From: Microlunatus kandeliicorticis
GTDB lineage: Bacteria; Actinomycetota; Actinomycetes; Propionibacteriales; Propionibacteriaceae
NCBI RefSeq assembly: GCF_014137855.1
Contig: NZ_JACGWT010000002.1
Span: 310,001-374,000, forward strand
Length of the DNA stretch: 64,000 nucleotides
Direction of reading: 5' to 3'
Position numbers and translations under genes: made by a program. Shown here one piece after another: positions 1 through 8,247 of the stretch (its first letter is position 1; every line of letters begins with the position of its first letter). The notes under the pieces are model-generated. The model was not told the origin of the DNA. It was given only the letters and a program-made list of their open reading frames with translations, and searched no databases.

Positions 1-362
1 GCCACGGCGACGAGGACGAGTGCGGCGGCCAGGGCGACCGCGACACCGGCGAGCCTCCCGCCGACCAGCAGCCACACCGCCACGGTGGCCAGCGCGAGCG
101 GGACGACGAGGTCGATCAGCACCGCCGCGACCCGGGCGCCGAGCCCGGCCGGGCTCACCCCGGTGATCGGCCCGTCGGTGACGAGCCCGTCACGGGTCGT
201 CGAGTCCACGGCGGCCGCCGGCCACCAGGGTGAGCCACACCGGTCGCAGTGCTCGGCGTCCTGCTCCGAGCCGGCGTCAGCGGCGCGAGCCGGGGTCCGG
301 ACCGCGGGGTCGGGTGATCCGCAGACGAGACAGCTGGCCGCTCCGGCGAGTGCTGCTGGCAC
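1..362 (-). CDS. Zinc-ribbon/RDD-type membrane protein, 3' end cut by window edge
   Basis: An open minus-strand frame starts at a GTG at 362, preceded by GGAGG about 10 nt upstream, and runs off the left edge with no stop. Residues about 11-45 carry two CxxC pairs (CLVC and CDRC, each followed by GSP), a zinc-ribbon pattern. They are followed by GLGARVAAVLIDLVVPLALA and a second hydrophobic stretch, which look like the first helices of an RDD-family membrane protein. Only about 120 residues are visible. It is divergent from the WXG100-like genes, and small membrane proteins of this sort often accompany ESX-type secretion loci, so an accessory role there is an inference. The zinc-ribbon plus RDD reading is visible; the function is unknown. 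Confidence 0.6.
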   Translation of the reverse strand, partial: MPAALAGAASCLVCGSPDPAVRTPARAADAGSEQDAEHCDRCGSPWWPAAAVDSTTRDGLVTDGPITGVSPAGLGARVAAVLIDLVVPLALATVAVWLLVGGRLAGVAVALAAALVLVAV

Positions 363-554
363 GGGCGACCGTCCTCCCTCGCGGTTCTGGCCGGCGGATC
401 GGACCGGCCTGCTGGGTGCTGGATGAGCTGGCTGGGCTGGGTAGCTGCGGGGTGTGGCCACTGGTGTGGCGTGGTGGGCCGGCGTCCGGATCCGGGGGCG
501 ACGGACCGACGGCACTCTAACGATTCCGCGGCTCAGCCGGTCGGCCGCGACGGG

Positions 555-590
555 GTGACCGCCGTGACGGCGGTGACGCTTGTGACGTCG
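555..590. repeat. Four 9-bp-phased GTGAC repeats between divergent genes
   Basis: GTGAC occurs at 555, 564, 573 and 582, exactly 9 bp apart, and is followed by a degenerate GCGAC at 591. It lies in the 446-bp gap between the RDD-like gene and the first WXG100-like gene, where I find no other gene. The phasing looks like an iterated protein-binding site, perhaps an operator for the secretion operon. That role is inferred. Confidence 0.4.
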
Positions 591-808
591 GCGACACCCA
601 CGGATGGCGGGGATTGACGCACGTGTCCACATAGAGAGAAGAATTTTCCCTGCGTCGGGGGGGCATGACCCCCTGACACCTCTATCGTGCTGGACGGCGC
701 TGGTTCACGCGGAGCGGAACCCCCGCCGTACGACACACAGAGGGACGACACAACAACTGCCGGACCGAACCACGGTGCAGGGGCACCGGGTCGACGAGAG
801 GGGACGAC

Positions 809-1156
809 GTGGCGCGGTACGTGATGGGTGACGAGACGCTGTCGACGCTGACCAAGCAGACCGCGAACTCGAGCCAGGACCTGGGCGCTCAGGTGCGCAA
901 GCTGGCGCGGGCGGCCGATCCGATCCAGGACGACTTCCAGGGCGCGGGCAAGGTCGCGTTCATGGAGTTCAAGGGCCACACCGACGAGATCGCCAACGGG
1001 CTCAACGCCGCACTGGCCTCGGTGCTGCAGGGCGTCGGCGGCATGGACGGCGCGTTCGCCCGCGGCGTCCAGCAGCAGGCCGACGAGACGCGGTCGCTGA
1101 TGGGGTCGGCCAACTTCGACGCGGCCCGCTTCGGCGGCGCCGGCGGCGCAGCCTGA
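809..1156 (+). CDS. WXG100-like (ESX-type) small secreted protein
   Basis: A 115-residue helical protein starting at GTG 809 (GAGAGGGGACGAC just upstream). Two predicted helices flank a central FQGAG turn around residue 46, where WXG100 proteins have the W-x-G hairpin (F replaces W here). Size, Ala-rich helices and a Gly/Ala C-terminal tail suit an EsxA/CFP-10-like secretion partner. The next gene encodes a second small helical protein, so the two may form the usual heterodimer, and both precede a large toxin that probably uses a type VII secretion machine. No ESX motor (EccC) is in the window. The family call rests on size, context and the hairpin only. Confidence 0.6.
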   Translation: MARYVMGDETLSTLTKQTANSSQDLGAQVRKLARAADPIQDDFQGAGKVAFMEFKGHTDEIANGLNAALASVLQGVGGMDGAFARGVQQQADETRSLMGSANFDAARFGGAGGAA

Positions 1157-1196
1157 CCCGATCCCCGAGAACACACGACCTGAGACGAAGGAGTTC

Positions 1197-1514
1197 ATGA
1201 TGGTGGCTGCAGGTGCCGGCGATCGGGCGTACAACACCGCGTCCTCCGCTGATTCGCAGCAGTTGTTCAACACCGCGGCGGCCGAGCTCGAGGCGCTGCT
1301 CGACCTGCGGGACAAGCAGGTCCGCGCCGCGATGGCGCACTACCTCGCGACCGGGGTCTCCGAGGAGTACCACGCCAAGGAGGTCCGCTGGCACACCAAG
1401 GCCCAGCAGGTCCGCGACATCATCCGGAAGCTGCGCCAGTCGCTGCAGCAGAACGACGAGACCGCGATGACCGCGCTCAAGCAGGCCAGCACGGCGGTGT
1501 CCAACATCATCTGA
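1197..1514 (+). CDS. Second WXG100-like helical protein (pore-forming ESAT-6-type)
   Basis: A 105-residue, highly helical protein with a good Shine-Dalgarno (GAAGGAG 5 nt before ATG 1197). The segment GVSEEYHAKEVRWHTKAQQV followed by IIRKLRQSL is typical of actinobacterial small WXG100-type partners that carry a Y-x-x-K-E-x-x-W pattern. It follows the other small helical protein by 40 bp and precedes the DUF6507-like gene, so the three are probably co-transcribed with the toxin. It is inferred to act as a secretion partner or chaperone for the downstream toxin. No catalytic residues are visible. Confidence 0.6.
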   Translation: MMVAAGAGDRAYNTASSADSQQLFNTAAAELEALLDLRDKQVRAAMAHYLATGVSEEYHAKEVRWHTKAQQVRDIIRKLRQSLQQNDETAMTALKQASTAVSNII

Positions 1515-1557
1515 TCGGCTGTCGATCAGAGACCTCATCGGACAGCAGGACAGCAGG

Positions 1558-1580
1558 GCCGGTCGCCTCGGGCGACCGGC
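1558..1580 (+). other. Perfect 10-bp stem hairpin before the DUF6507-like gene
   Basis: GCCGGTCGCC at 1558-1567 and its exact complement GGCGACCGGC at 1571-1580 flank a 3-nt TCG loop. The hairpin ends 12 nt before ATG 1593 and abuts its ribosome-binding region. There is no T tract, so it could be an attenuator, an RNA processing or stability element, or a weak terminator between the WXG100-like pair and the rest of the operon. Confidence 0.55.
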
Positions 1581-1592
1581 CGGGGGACGAGC

Positions 1593-1940
1593 ATGAGCAA
1601 ATACCGGATCAACGCGGCGGGCGTCTCCAAGACGCTCACCGCCACCTCGAACACCGCCGAGGGCTTCCAGACCGATCTGGCCCCGCTGGACGGCTACGTC
1701 CAGTCGGCCGCGTCGGCGTGCGGGAACAGCGGGGCGATCGTGCCCGCACTGCAGGCACTCTTCACCTACGAGGGCAAGGACCTCGAGGCGATGGCCCAGC
1801 AGATCAAGTCCTGCCTGAGCGGCGCGGCCCTGGCCACCACCGCCTACGTCCACGGCGACGAGCAGATGGTGCAGAACGCGCAGCGCAACGCCTCGCAGGC
1901 TCAGATGAGCACCATCCCGCCGCAGTGGCTCCCGCACTGA
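1593..1940 (+). CDS. DUF6507-like small protein of the toxin operon
   Basis: A 115-residue protein opening MSKYRINAAGVSKTL, with helices separated by a Gly/Ser-rich stretch and the fragment ALATTAYVHGDEQM near the C-terminus. This resembles the small helical DUF6507 proteins that accompany WXG100 genes and polymorphic toxins in actinobacteria, a recollection of the family pattern rather than a search result. It lies between the WXG100-like pair and the toxin (41 bp to the toxin ATG). A role as secretion adaptor or toxin N-terminal partner is inferred. Confidence 0.55.
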   Translation: MSKYRINAAGVSKTLTATSNTAEGFQTDLAPLDGYVQSAASACGNSGAIVPALQALFTYEGKDLEAMAQQIKSCLSGAALATTAYVHGDEQMVQNAQRNASQAQMSTIPPQWLPH

Positions 1941-1981
1941 CGCACCCCGGGCTCCTTCGGTACTGAGAGGACGAGACAGTC

Positions 1982-4072
1982 ATGGCATCACCGATCAAGG
2001 TCGAGGGTGTGCAGCTGCCGGGCGACAACATGGACCCGGACGCCATCGAGACCGCTGCGACCAACCTCAAGAACACCGGGCACGCGGTCAGCACCCGGGG
2101 AGCCACCGTGCTCACCACCTGGCAAGGGCTGTCAGCCTCCTACGAGGCACCCGAGCAGGAGCTGCTGTTCACCTCGATGAACCCGGCCAAGACCAAGGCC
2201 GAGAGCTTCGGGACGGACATGGGCACGGCGGCGAGCGCCCTGAACACCTTCGCCTCCGAGGTGCGGACGATCAAGGCCGAGGTGGCCAAGATCAAGGCCG
2301 ACGCGATCGCCTTCCTGGGCACGATCAAGGACGGCAAGGTGACCGTCCACCATCCCGCGGTCTACGGGGGCAAGGCGTCGATCCCGGCTCACGACTCCGA
2401 CGAGGACTGGGACTCCGACCAGGACACGGTGGACAAGAACAACGCCTTGATCCACCGGCTGAACGACCAGCAGGAGAAGCTCTGGACCGCCGAGCGCACC
2501 TGCGCGAACGCGCTCAACGCGATCTGCGGCGCGGCGGCGATCGGGGCGGCCGACCCCAACGACCCGAACTCGAAGGGCTACGGCTACACCGACCTGCCCG
2601 ACAACGCCGAGATGCCGTGGGGTCACAGCGTCGAGCGCAAGGAGGGCTGCGCCGAGAGCGTGGTTAAGGGCTTCTTCGTCGACGGCCTCTGGAACGGCAT
2701 GGTCCAGGGCCTGACGTCGCTCGTCGGCTTCAGCTGGAGCGGCCCGGACGGGATCGGTTTCTCGTGGTCGACCTTCGGTCACGCCTGGGAGGGCGTGGCC
2801 AAGCTCGGCACCGCGCTGTCCCCGACCAACTACCTGATGATGATGATGCCCGGTCCGGCCGGTGACTGGGCTCGGAGCAGCAACAAGGCGCTCGTCCAGA
2901 CCGTGACCGGGATGGTCGGGATCGACCCCTACGCCAAGGACCCGTTCGCCGCCTGGAAGGGCAACGCCTGGCGGACGGGTGGTTCGACCGTCTTCAACAT
3001 CGCCTCGTTCCTGGTGCCCGAGTCCAAGGTCGGCACGGTGGGCAAGGTCGGCGAGGCCGGTGACGCGGCCAAGCTCGCCGAGACGGCCGGCAAGACCAGC
3101 CGGGTGCTCAGCTTCGCCGGTGACGCCGCCAAGATGATCAAGGGCGTCACCCTCGACGGGCTGTCCAAGATCACCAGCAAGTTCGGCGACCTCGGCAACC
3201 TGTTCAAGTTCGGCGACGACGCCAAGATCCCCGAGGTCGGCCGCGGCGACACCGGGGTCAACACGACCAACGTCGGTGGTCACGGTCATGCGGACGCGCC
3301 CCCCGCTCGCACCCCGGTCGACGACGGCGCCACCGCCCACCCGACCACGGGCCATGGTGACAGCACGCCGACCACGGTCGGGCACGGCGACGGAAACGCC
3401 ACCCACCCGACCACCGGTCACGGGGACGGCACCTCGCCCACGGTGGGTCACGGCGACCCGACCAACGCCCACCCCGTCCCCGGTCACGGGGACGGTGCGG
3501 GTCCGCACCCGACCACGGGCCACGGTGAGGGGACCAACTCCGCGCCGGTGCCTGCCGAGCACACGCCGGTCAACGATCCTTCGCTCTCGAAGTCTGCGCC
3601 CGAGGTCCGAACCCAGGTCGACCAGATCAAGCACGACATCCAGCCCGAGTTGCAGAAGCAGGCCGACAACGCGCTGCAGCACGCGCTGGCTCGAGCCAAG
3701 GCAGAGGGTGTCTCGCCGACGGCCCAGCGGACCGGTACCTACGCGCACACCTACCTGGACCGATGGATCGGTGCTCACGCCGACGAACTGGTCAACCCGG
3801 ATGCGGGCTACCGGGTTCGGGCGGAGACCTCCTTCGACAGCACCGGTGCTGAAGTGGCACAGGGCACGAAGGGCTCGATCCGACCGGACATCGTGATCGA
3901 GCGCCAGACCGGCACCGGCTGGGAGGTCGTCGACGTGATGGACCTCAAGACGGGCAAGGCAGGCATCTCCACGACGTGGGCGAACAAGGTCCACAACTGG
4001 CTCGACCCGCTCAACCCACCGTCCGAGCTGAGGCCGAATCCGATTCCGCCGGCACCGGTGGCCGGCCGCTGA
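1982..4072 (+). CDS. Large polymorphic toxin with C-terminal PD-(D/E)XK-like nuclease tip
   Basis: A 696-residue protein with GAGAGGA upstream of ATG 1982. The N-terminal half is helical and LXG/WXG-like, suited to ESX-type export, with hydrophobic patches around residues 230-300 (FSWSGPDGIGFSWS, YLMMMMPGPAGDWA). Residues about 430-520 form a linker with seven GHG-type repeats, mostly GHGD or GHGE, alternating with HPTT-type segments. The C-terminal 100 residues carry RPD636IVIE and then VVDVMD654LK656TG, matching the PD...(D/E)xK active site of this nuclease fold. A DNase effector for interbacterial competition is the likely role. The nuclease call rests on the motif spacing and on position at the tip. 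The GHGD linker could bind metal. Confidence 0.7.
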   Translation: MASPIKVEGVQLPGDNMDPDAIETAATNLKNTGHAVSTRGATVLTTWQGLSASYEAPEQELLFTSMNPAKTKAESFGTDMGTAASALNTFASEVRTIKAEVAKIKADAIAFLGTIKDGKVTVHHPAVYGGKASIPAHDSDEDWDSDQDTVDKNNALIHRLNDQQEKLWTAERTCANALNAICGAAAIGAADPNDPNSKGYGYTDLPDNAEMPWGHSVERKEGCAESVVKGFFVDGLWNGMVQGLTSLVGFSWSGPDGIGFSWSTFGHAWEGVAKLGTALSPTNYLMMMMPGPAGDWARSSNKALVQTVTGMVGIDPYAKDPFAAWKGNAWRTGGSTVFNIASFLVPESKVGTVGKVGEAGDAAKLAETAGKTSRVLSFAGDAAKMIKGVTLDGLSKITSKFGDLGNLFKFGDDAKIPEVGRGDTGVNTTNVGGHGHADAPPARTPVDDGATAHPTTGHGDSTPTTVGHGDGNATHPTTGHGDGTSPTVGHGDPTNAHPVPGHGDGAGPHPTTGHGEGTNSAPVPAEHTPVNDPSLSKSAPEVRTQVDQIKHDIQPELQKQADNALQHALARAKAEGVSPTAQRTGTYAHTYLDRWIGAHADELVNPDAGYRVRAETSFDSTGAEVAQGTKGSIRPDIVIERQTGTGWEVVDVMDLKTGKAGISTTWANKVHNWLDPLNPPSELRPNPIPPAPVAGR

Positions 4073-4100
4073 GCCGGCTGCGGCTGGCAGGATTGGGACC

Positions 4101-4751
4101 ATGGCTACGGATCCGGCTGGGAAGGCTTGGCAGTCGATCGCGCGTGACCTCGTCGAGCGGCTTCCCGGTAGATGGCGCACCGCAGGCACGGGAATCCGCA
4201 CCGTCCTGGTGCGGGAGCCGATCGAGTGGGTGGTCGTCTGGGTCGGGACGAGTCGGATGCGCAGGAGCGACCCGCCGTATCTGATGGGGGGTGAGGCTGA
4301 GTTGGTCGGTCCGCCGTTCACGTTGGCCAAGGGCCACGGCATCCGAAGCGATGAGCGTCGAGGGAAGCCCTCGCAGATCGATCCGACTGCTCCCGACGCC
4401 GCCGCCGCGATCGAGGCGTTCGTGGTGGAAGACGTGCTTCCCCGAGTCGACCCGTGGACGCCTGAGCGTCTGGCCGCCGTGGCCGAGGAACAGCTGGTGG
4501 TTCCCATGCGCGAGCGGGGACGACCGATCATCTTCCAGAATGCGGCCGGCTGGCGGGTCATCCTCTCGGATGAGAGCCCAGAAGACCCGGCGGAGCAGGC
4601 GGCAGGCTGGTTCGGCGAAAGCGGGTCACCGGAGGAGTCCGAGTGGTACCGCCAGCTCGCCGCGGCCTGGCGCTCGGGTGGCCGTGCGGAGGCACTGCGC
4701 TACCTCGAGGGGGAGCGAACGAAAGCCCTGGCCAGTCTCAAGCTCGCCTGA
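4101..4751 (+). CDS. Candidate immunity protein for the nuclease toxin
   Basis: A 216-residue soluble protein that begins 28 bp after the toxin stop and points the same way. I do not recognise a named domain. It is Glu/Arg-rich with Trp-containing segments (EWVVVWVGTSRM, WRVILSDESPEDPAEQAAGW) and has no signal peptide or membrane helix. Polymorphic toxins normally have their immunity gene immediately downstream, so position is the main argument. Base composition matches the flanking chromosome. It could also be a general accessory protein. The ribosome-binding site is weak. Confidence 0.5.
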   Translation: MATDPAGKAWQSIARDLVERLPGRWRTAGTGIRTVLVREPIEWVVVWVGTSRMRRSDPPYLMGGEAELVGPPFTLAKGHGIRSDERRGKPSQIDPTAPDAAAAIEAFVVEDVLPRVDPWTPERLAAVAEEQLVVPMRERGRPIIFQNAAGWRVILSDESPEDPAEQAAGWFGESGSPEESEWYRQLAAAWRSGGRAEALRYLEGERTKALASLKLA

Positions 4752-4773
4752 GGATCTCGGCCGGGCTGGGCCG

Positions 4774-5640
4774 TCACCTGGGCAGCCGGTTTGCTGCGTT
4801 CGCCAACGGCGGTGAGAGGACCAGCTGAGGTCCACCCTCGGCGACCGGCTCGGTGCCGATCGGGTGGGCGTCGCCGTCGACAAACCAGTAGAGAAGCGGG
4901 CTGCAGGCATCGGGCGCATCGTCGAACATCGATCGTGCGAAACCCTCCAGGATTCCGACGGTGCTGAGGTCCTGACGGGTTCTCACCGGCTGCACGATGA
5001 TCATCGAGTGCCTCGGGACCGCGACCAGTGCGCCGTGCGGGGAATCCTCCCCCGCCAGGTGCGAGACGATCGCGATACCGGCCGACACCGACGGGTTGCC
5101 CTCCTCCGACGCAACCCGCACGCTCGCGTTCCCGGGCAGTTGCTGGCTCTGGATGTCAAGGCCTACCAGAACCTCGCTCACGGTCTGGTCGAGAGCGATG
5201 CGCACGGCCTCCTCCGGAGCGATGTCGAGTCGTTCGAGATCGGACCGACGAATCAGGCGGGTCGAGTCGCTCTGGTTCGCGAGCAGCCGTAGGTCGAAGG
5301 CGGAGTTGAACGGAATCGTCATGCCGTCCTCTGCCGTATCGCGCGGCAGAGCCTGCAGCCGTAGTTGACCGGCCGACTCGAGGCCGGCGTCCGCCTCCGC
5401 AATCTGTCGGTCGATACCAGCGAGCCAGCCCTCCACGGTTCGTGGCCATCGGGTGGACGGCTCCGGCGCGCATGCCCCGAGCAGAGAATCGGTCGCTACA
5501 CGGATGCGGTCGTGCGCGCGAGGCAGCACAACGCAGTCCTGGTCGCGGTCGAGATGCGCGCCGGGCTTCAGTACCGGGAGCAGGTCGTCGAGCAGGGCGT
5601 ACACGTCGGAGCGGACGTCGTTCGGCGTGGTCACGGCCAC
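4774..5640 (-). CDS. Hypothetical soluble protein in the toxin/immunity cluster
   Basis: A 288-residue protein from GTG 5640, convergent with the candidate immunity gene (22-bp gap). It has an N-terminal helical part (DVRSDVYALLDDLLPVLKPG), a middle with NSAFDLRLLANQSD, and a C-terminal region of strands including HSMIIVQPVRT. There are no membrane segments and no motif that I can name. The start is uncertain: no Shine-Dalgarno is visible upstream of 5640 and another in-frame GTG lies 6 bp downstream. By context it may be an immunity or housekeeping accessory protein. Confidence 0.5.
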   Translation of the reverse strand: MAVTTPNDVRSDVYALLDDLLPVLKPGAHLDRDQDCVVLPRAHDRIRVATDSLLGACAPEPSTRWPRTVEGWLAGIDRQIAEADAGLESAGQLRLQALPRDTAEDGMTIPFNSAFDLRLLANQSDSTRLIRRSDLERLDIAPEEAVRIALDQTVSEVLVGLDIQSQQLPGNASVRVASEEGNPSVSAGIAIVSHLAGEDSPHGALVAVPRHSMIIVQPVRTRQDLSTVGILEGFARSMFDDAPDACSPLLYWFVDGDAHPIGTEPVAEGGPQLVLSPPLANAANRLPR

Positions 5641-5713
5641 TGTCTATCAAAGGTGCTGCCCGCTCGTCCTCGCGGCGGATGGCGTGGCCTGACGGACTTC
5701 TAGGGTGAAAGCC

Positions 5714-5947
5714 GTGGCAACGAGCGCGAACCAGTGCCGTTTCGTCGAGCTCGTCCGCTGGTTGGCCCCTCCAGGAGTTGGGCCCTGCCTGGGTAAGCCG
5801 CGACGCAAGAAGTCGGGTGCTCGAGGCAGGGCGCTGTGGGACCTCGACAACGGCGCCATGCTCCACGTCGGTCGCACGACGAAGTCTTGTGCTCGGTCGT
5901 TCACCAGCCCGGCTGACACCGACGTGCAGCGCCAGCTCGGAGGATGA
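5714..5947 (+). pseudogene. Internally deleted copy of the 6564-7040 gene
   Basis: The 78-codon frame from GTG 5714 matches the start of the gene at 6564 (CRFVELVRWLA against GRFTELARWLA) and then jumps straight to its C-terminal third (GKPRRKKSGARGRALWDLDN against GRPRRKKTGSRGSALWDLEN). About 80 central residues are missing. The flanking upstream bases also match (TCTAGGGTGA against TCTAAGGTGA). It is a tandem duplicate of a putative immunity gene that has lost its core in frame. It might still be translated, but probably not as a working protein. Confidence 0.75.
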
Positions 5948-5953
5948 AGGGCG

Positions 5954-6433
5954 ATGGACGAATACTGGTCCGACTTCGCCGGCCGGCTGGCCCGAACCCT
6001 CGGGGAACTCGCCGAACGCTCGGTGCTGACCATCGCTTGGGCGTCCGTGCCGACGATCTACCTGCAGTTTGCGCAGGACGAGGAGGGTTTGACCGTGCGC
6101 ACCGGCGCGGAGGACGTGGCCGGCTCGGCACAGCTCGGCGAGCTCAGCGCGCTCGGTTGGGAGTCGCCCGAGACCGACCCGCTCGGTCGTCGTACCTGGC
6201 ACACCGCGCTCGGGTGGCCGGCCCGTTCGGGCGACTACGACCGGCTCGCGCAGCTGTGCGTGCGCACGTTGACCGACGCCCACGGCGTCCCTTCGCCGGA
6301 CGAGCTGGAGTACCGCGCGCACCGGGAGGGCGAGGAGCCCCCGGAGGACGTTGTCCTCTACGAGGAGGACCTCGAGCAGGCCGAGCCGCACCTCGTGCTC
6401 GACCGCCTCGGCATCACTGACGCGAACGGTTGA
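5954..6433 (+). CDS. TY-Chap-domain protein, putative immunity or chaperone
   Basis: A 159-residue acidic protein from ATG 5954. Residues 3-115 follow the TY-Chap N-terminal domain pattern: a WSDFAGRLARTLGEL helix, a YLQFAQDEEGL strand pair, then LSALGWESPE and a C-terminal LVVRTL-like helix (LAQLCVRTLTDAHGVPSPDE). TY-Chap proteins are found next to WXG100/ESX genes and toxin loci in actinobacteria and are thought to be chaperone- or immunity-like. It starts 7 bp after the deleted pseudogene, so the two may once have shared an operon. No membrane segment or signal peptide is visible. Confidence 0.65.
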   Translation: MDEYWSDFAGRLARTLGELAERSVLTIAWASVPTIYLQFAQDEEGLTVRTGAEDVAGSAQLGELSALGWESPETDPLGRRTWHTALGWPARSGDYDRLAQLCVRTLTDAHGVPSPDELEYRAHREGEEPPEDVVLYEEDLEQAEPHLVLDRLGITDANG

Positions 6434-6563
6434 TTGAGGTGGCGGGTGCTCACCGCTGTTCGTCCCTGGGGCGCCGGCCGCGTGATCACAGCCAGGGCCA
6501 GAGGTGCCATTCACTCGTTCCCGTGGCGGTGGGTGCGACCCGGCCTCTTCTAAGGTGACCACC

Positions 6564-7040
6564 ATGGCAGAGAGCGCGGAGCTGGGCCGTTTCACCGAGC
6601 TCGCCCGCTGGCTGGCCTCCTGGAGCTGGCCCATCGAGGAGAAGGCGGCGCAGACCCTGGTGACCGACCACGGATGGGCCCTTGAGAGCGAGACCCCTGG
6701 CATCGCAGCCCACTTCCGCACCGGGATCATCGACCACCGCGACGAGGCGAGCTTCCTGGTCGACGAGGGTGTGCTCGAGGAGCTGCAGTTCTTCACCGCT
6801 CTTCACCACGACGGCGGCGACGAGGCCGACAAGGCGCTGACCGACGCTCTGGCGGTCCAGGTCGCGGCGGTCATCGAGGTCCTGGGCAGGCCGCGGCGCA
6901 AGAAGACAGGGAGTCGGGGGAGTGCCCTGTGGGACCTCGAGAACGGAGCGATGCTCTCGGTCAGCCGCGCGCGCAGATCGTGCGCCTGGACCCTGACCAG
7001 CCCGAGCTACGCCGACGTGCAGCGCCGGCTCGGTGGATGA
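6564..7040 (+). CDS. Small acidic protein, DUF6301-like, putative immunity protein
   Basis: A 158-residue protein. I place the start at ATG 6564 because AAGGTGA lies just upstream and because homology with the deleted duplicate at 5714 begins there, although the frame is open further up. An N-terminal helix with SWSW, a central acidic region (HHDGGDEADKALTDALAVQV) and a C-terminal half with ALWDLENGAMLSVS and WTLTSPSYADVQRRL resemble DUF6301-type proteins, a tentative match. It is the last gene of the toxin/immunity stretch before recF, 58 bp away. Confidence 0.55.
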   Translation: MAESAELGRFTELARWLASWSWPIEEKAAQTLVTDHGWALESETPGIAAHFRTGIIDHRDEASFLVDEGVLEELQFFTALHHDGGDEADKALTDALAVQVAAVIEVLGRPRRKKTGSRGSALWDLENGAMLSVSRARRSCAWTLTSPSYADVQRRLGG

Positions 7041-7098
7041 GATGAGGGGCCCGTTCGGTCCGCGGTCCGACCCCGGCCGGTCTCACTAGGCTGACGGG

Positions 7099-8247
7099 GT
7101 GTTCGTCACCCACCTCCAGCTGGTCGACTTCCGGTCGTACCCCGGGGTGGACGTGCCGCTGGAGCCCGGGGTGACGACGTTCGTCGGGGCCAACGGCCAG
7201 GGCAAGACCAATCTGGTCGAGGCGGTCGACTATCTGGCCACCCTGTCCTCGCACCGCGTCGCCTCGGAGATCCCGCTGGTCCGCTCCGGTGCCGAGCGGG
7301 CGCTGGTCCGGGCCCGGGTGCAGGCCGGCGTCGACGACCCTCGGCAGCTCCAGCTCGAGATCGAGATCACCCCGGGCAAGGCCAACCGGGCCAAGCTCAA
7401 CCGCTCGCCGCTGTCGCGGGCCCGCGACCTGCTCGGAGCCCTCCGCACGGTGATCTTCAGCCCCGAGGACCTGGCCGTGGTCAAGGGCGACCCCAGCGAA
7501 CGCCGTCGGTTCCTCGACGAGCTGGTCGCCGCCCGCTGGCCCCGGCTGGCCGGGGTCAAGGCCGACTACGACCGGGTGCTCAAGCAGCGCAATTCGCTGC
7601 TCAAATCGCTCAGCGGCCGCCGCGGTTCCGCGGCCGGGGCGGACGTCGCCGCCACGCTCGACGTCTGGGACGGCCAGCTGGCCCGGGTCGGGGCCGAACT
7701 GCTCCAGGCCCGGCTGCAGACCCTGGCGGAGCTGATCCCGCACACCGCCAAGGCCTACGCCGACATCGCGCCCACCAACAACGAGGCCGGCGCGGAGTAC
7801 AAGTCGTCCCTGTCCGAACGGCTGGCGCTCGCCGAGCTGCCTACCCGGGACGAGCTCGCCGCCGCGCTGATTGAGGGCATGGCCGAGCGACGGCCCGACG
7901 AGATCCAGCGCGGCATCTCGCTGGTCGGTCCGCACCGCGACGACGTCGCACTGAGCCTCGGCACCCTGCCGGCCAAGGGATACGCCAGTCACGGCGAGTC
8001 CTGGTCGTTCGCGCTCGCGCTGCGGCTCGGCAGCTTCGCGCTGCTCCGCTCCGACGGGCTCGAACCGGTGCTGGTGCTCGACGACGTCTTCGCCGAGCTC
8101 GACGCCACCCGGCGCGAGCGGCTGGCCCAGGGCGTCCTCGACGCCGAGCAGGTGCTGATCACCGCCGCGGTCGCCGCCGACGTCCCCGCGGTGCTCGCCG
8201 GCACGCGGTTCCGGGTCGGCGGTGGTGAGGTGGTCCCCGATGAGTGA
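7099..8247 (+). CDS. recF: DNA replication and repair protein RecF
   Basis: A 382-residue ABC-type ATPase that loads RecA at gapped DNA during replication-associated repair. Walker A GANGQGKT spans residues 30-37. The RecF-type C-terminus shows LVGPHRDDV, the [17 protein letters not shown] signature region, and Walker [17 protein letters not shown]. Length matches actinobacterial RecF. Translation starts at GTG 7099. The stop overlaps the next gene by 8 bp, so translation is probably coupled. The usual upstream partners dnaA and dnaN are not directly adjacent: a toxin/immunity island lies upstream of recF instead. Confidence 0.95.
   Translation: MFVTHLQLVDFRSYPGVDVPLEPGVTTFVGANGQGKTNLVEAVDYLATLSSHRVASEIPLVRSGAERALVRARVQAGVDDPRQLQLEIEITPGKANRAKLNRSPLSRARDLLGALRTVIFSPEDLAVVKGDPSERRRFLDELVAARWPRLAGVKADYDRVLKQRNSLLKSLSGRRGSAAGADVAATLDVWDGQLARVGAELLQARLQTLAELIPHTAKAYADIAPTNNEAGAEYKSSLSERLALAELPTRDELAAALIEGMAERRPDEIQRGISLVGPHRDDVALSLGTLPAKGYASHGESWSFALALRLGSFALLRSDGLEPVLVLDDVFAELDATRRERLAQGVLDAEQVLITAAVAADVPAVLAGTRFRVGGGEVVPDE

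Noticed and set aside
1-426. Plus-strand frames of about 100 codons at the left edge
   Set aside because: They lie opposite a better-supported zinc-ribbon/RDD frame on the minus strand and are Ala/Ser/Arg-rich without domains.
2132-4561. Long minus-strand open frame (about 809 codons) opposite the toxin
   Set aside because: It is the antisense of the toxin and immunity gene, Arg/Gly/Val-rich with no recognisable domain, and arises because high-GC codons leave few antisense stops.
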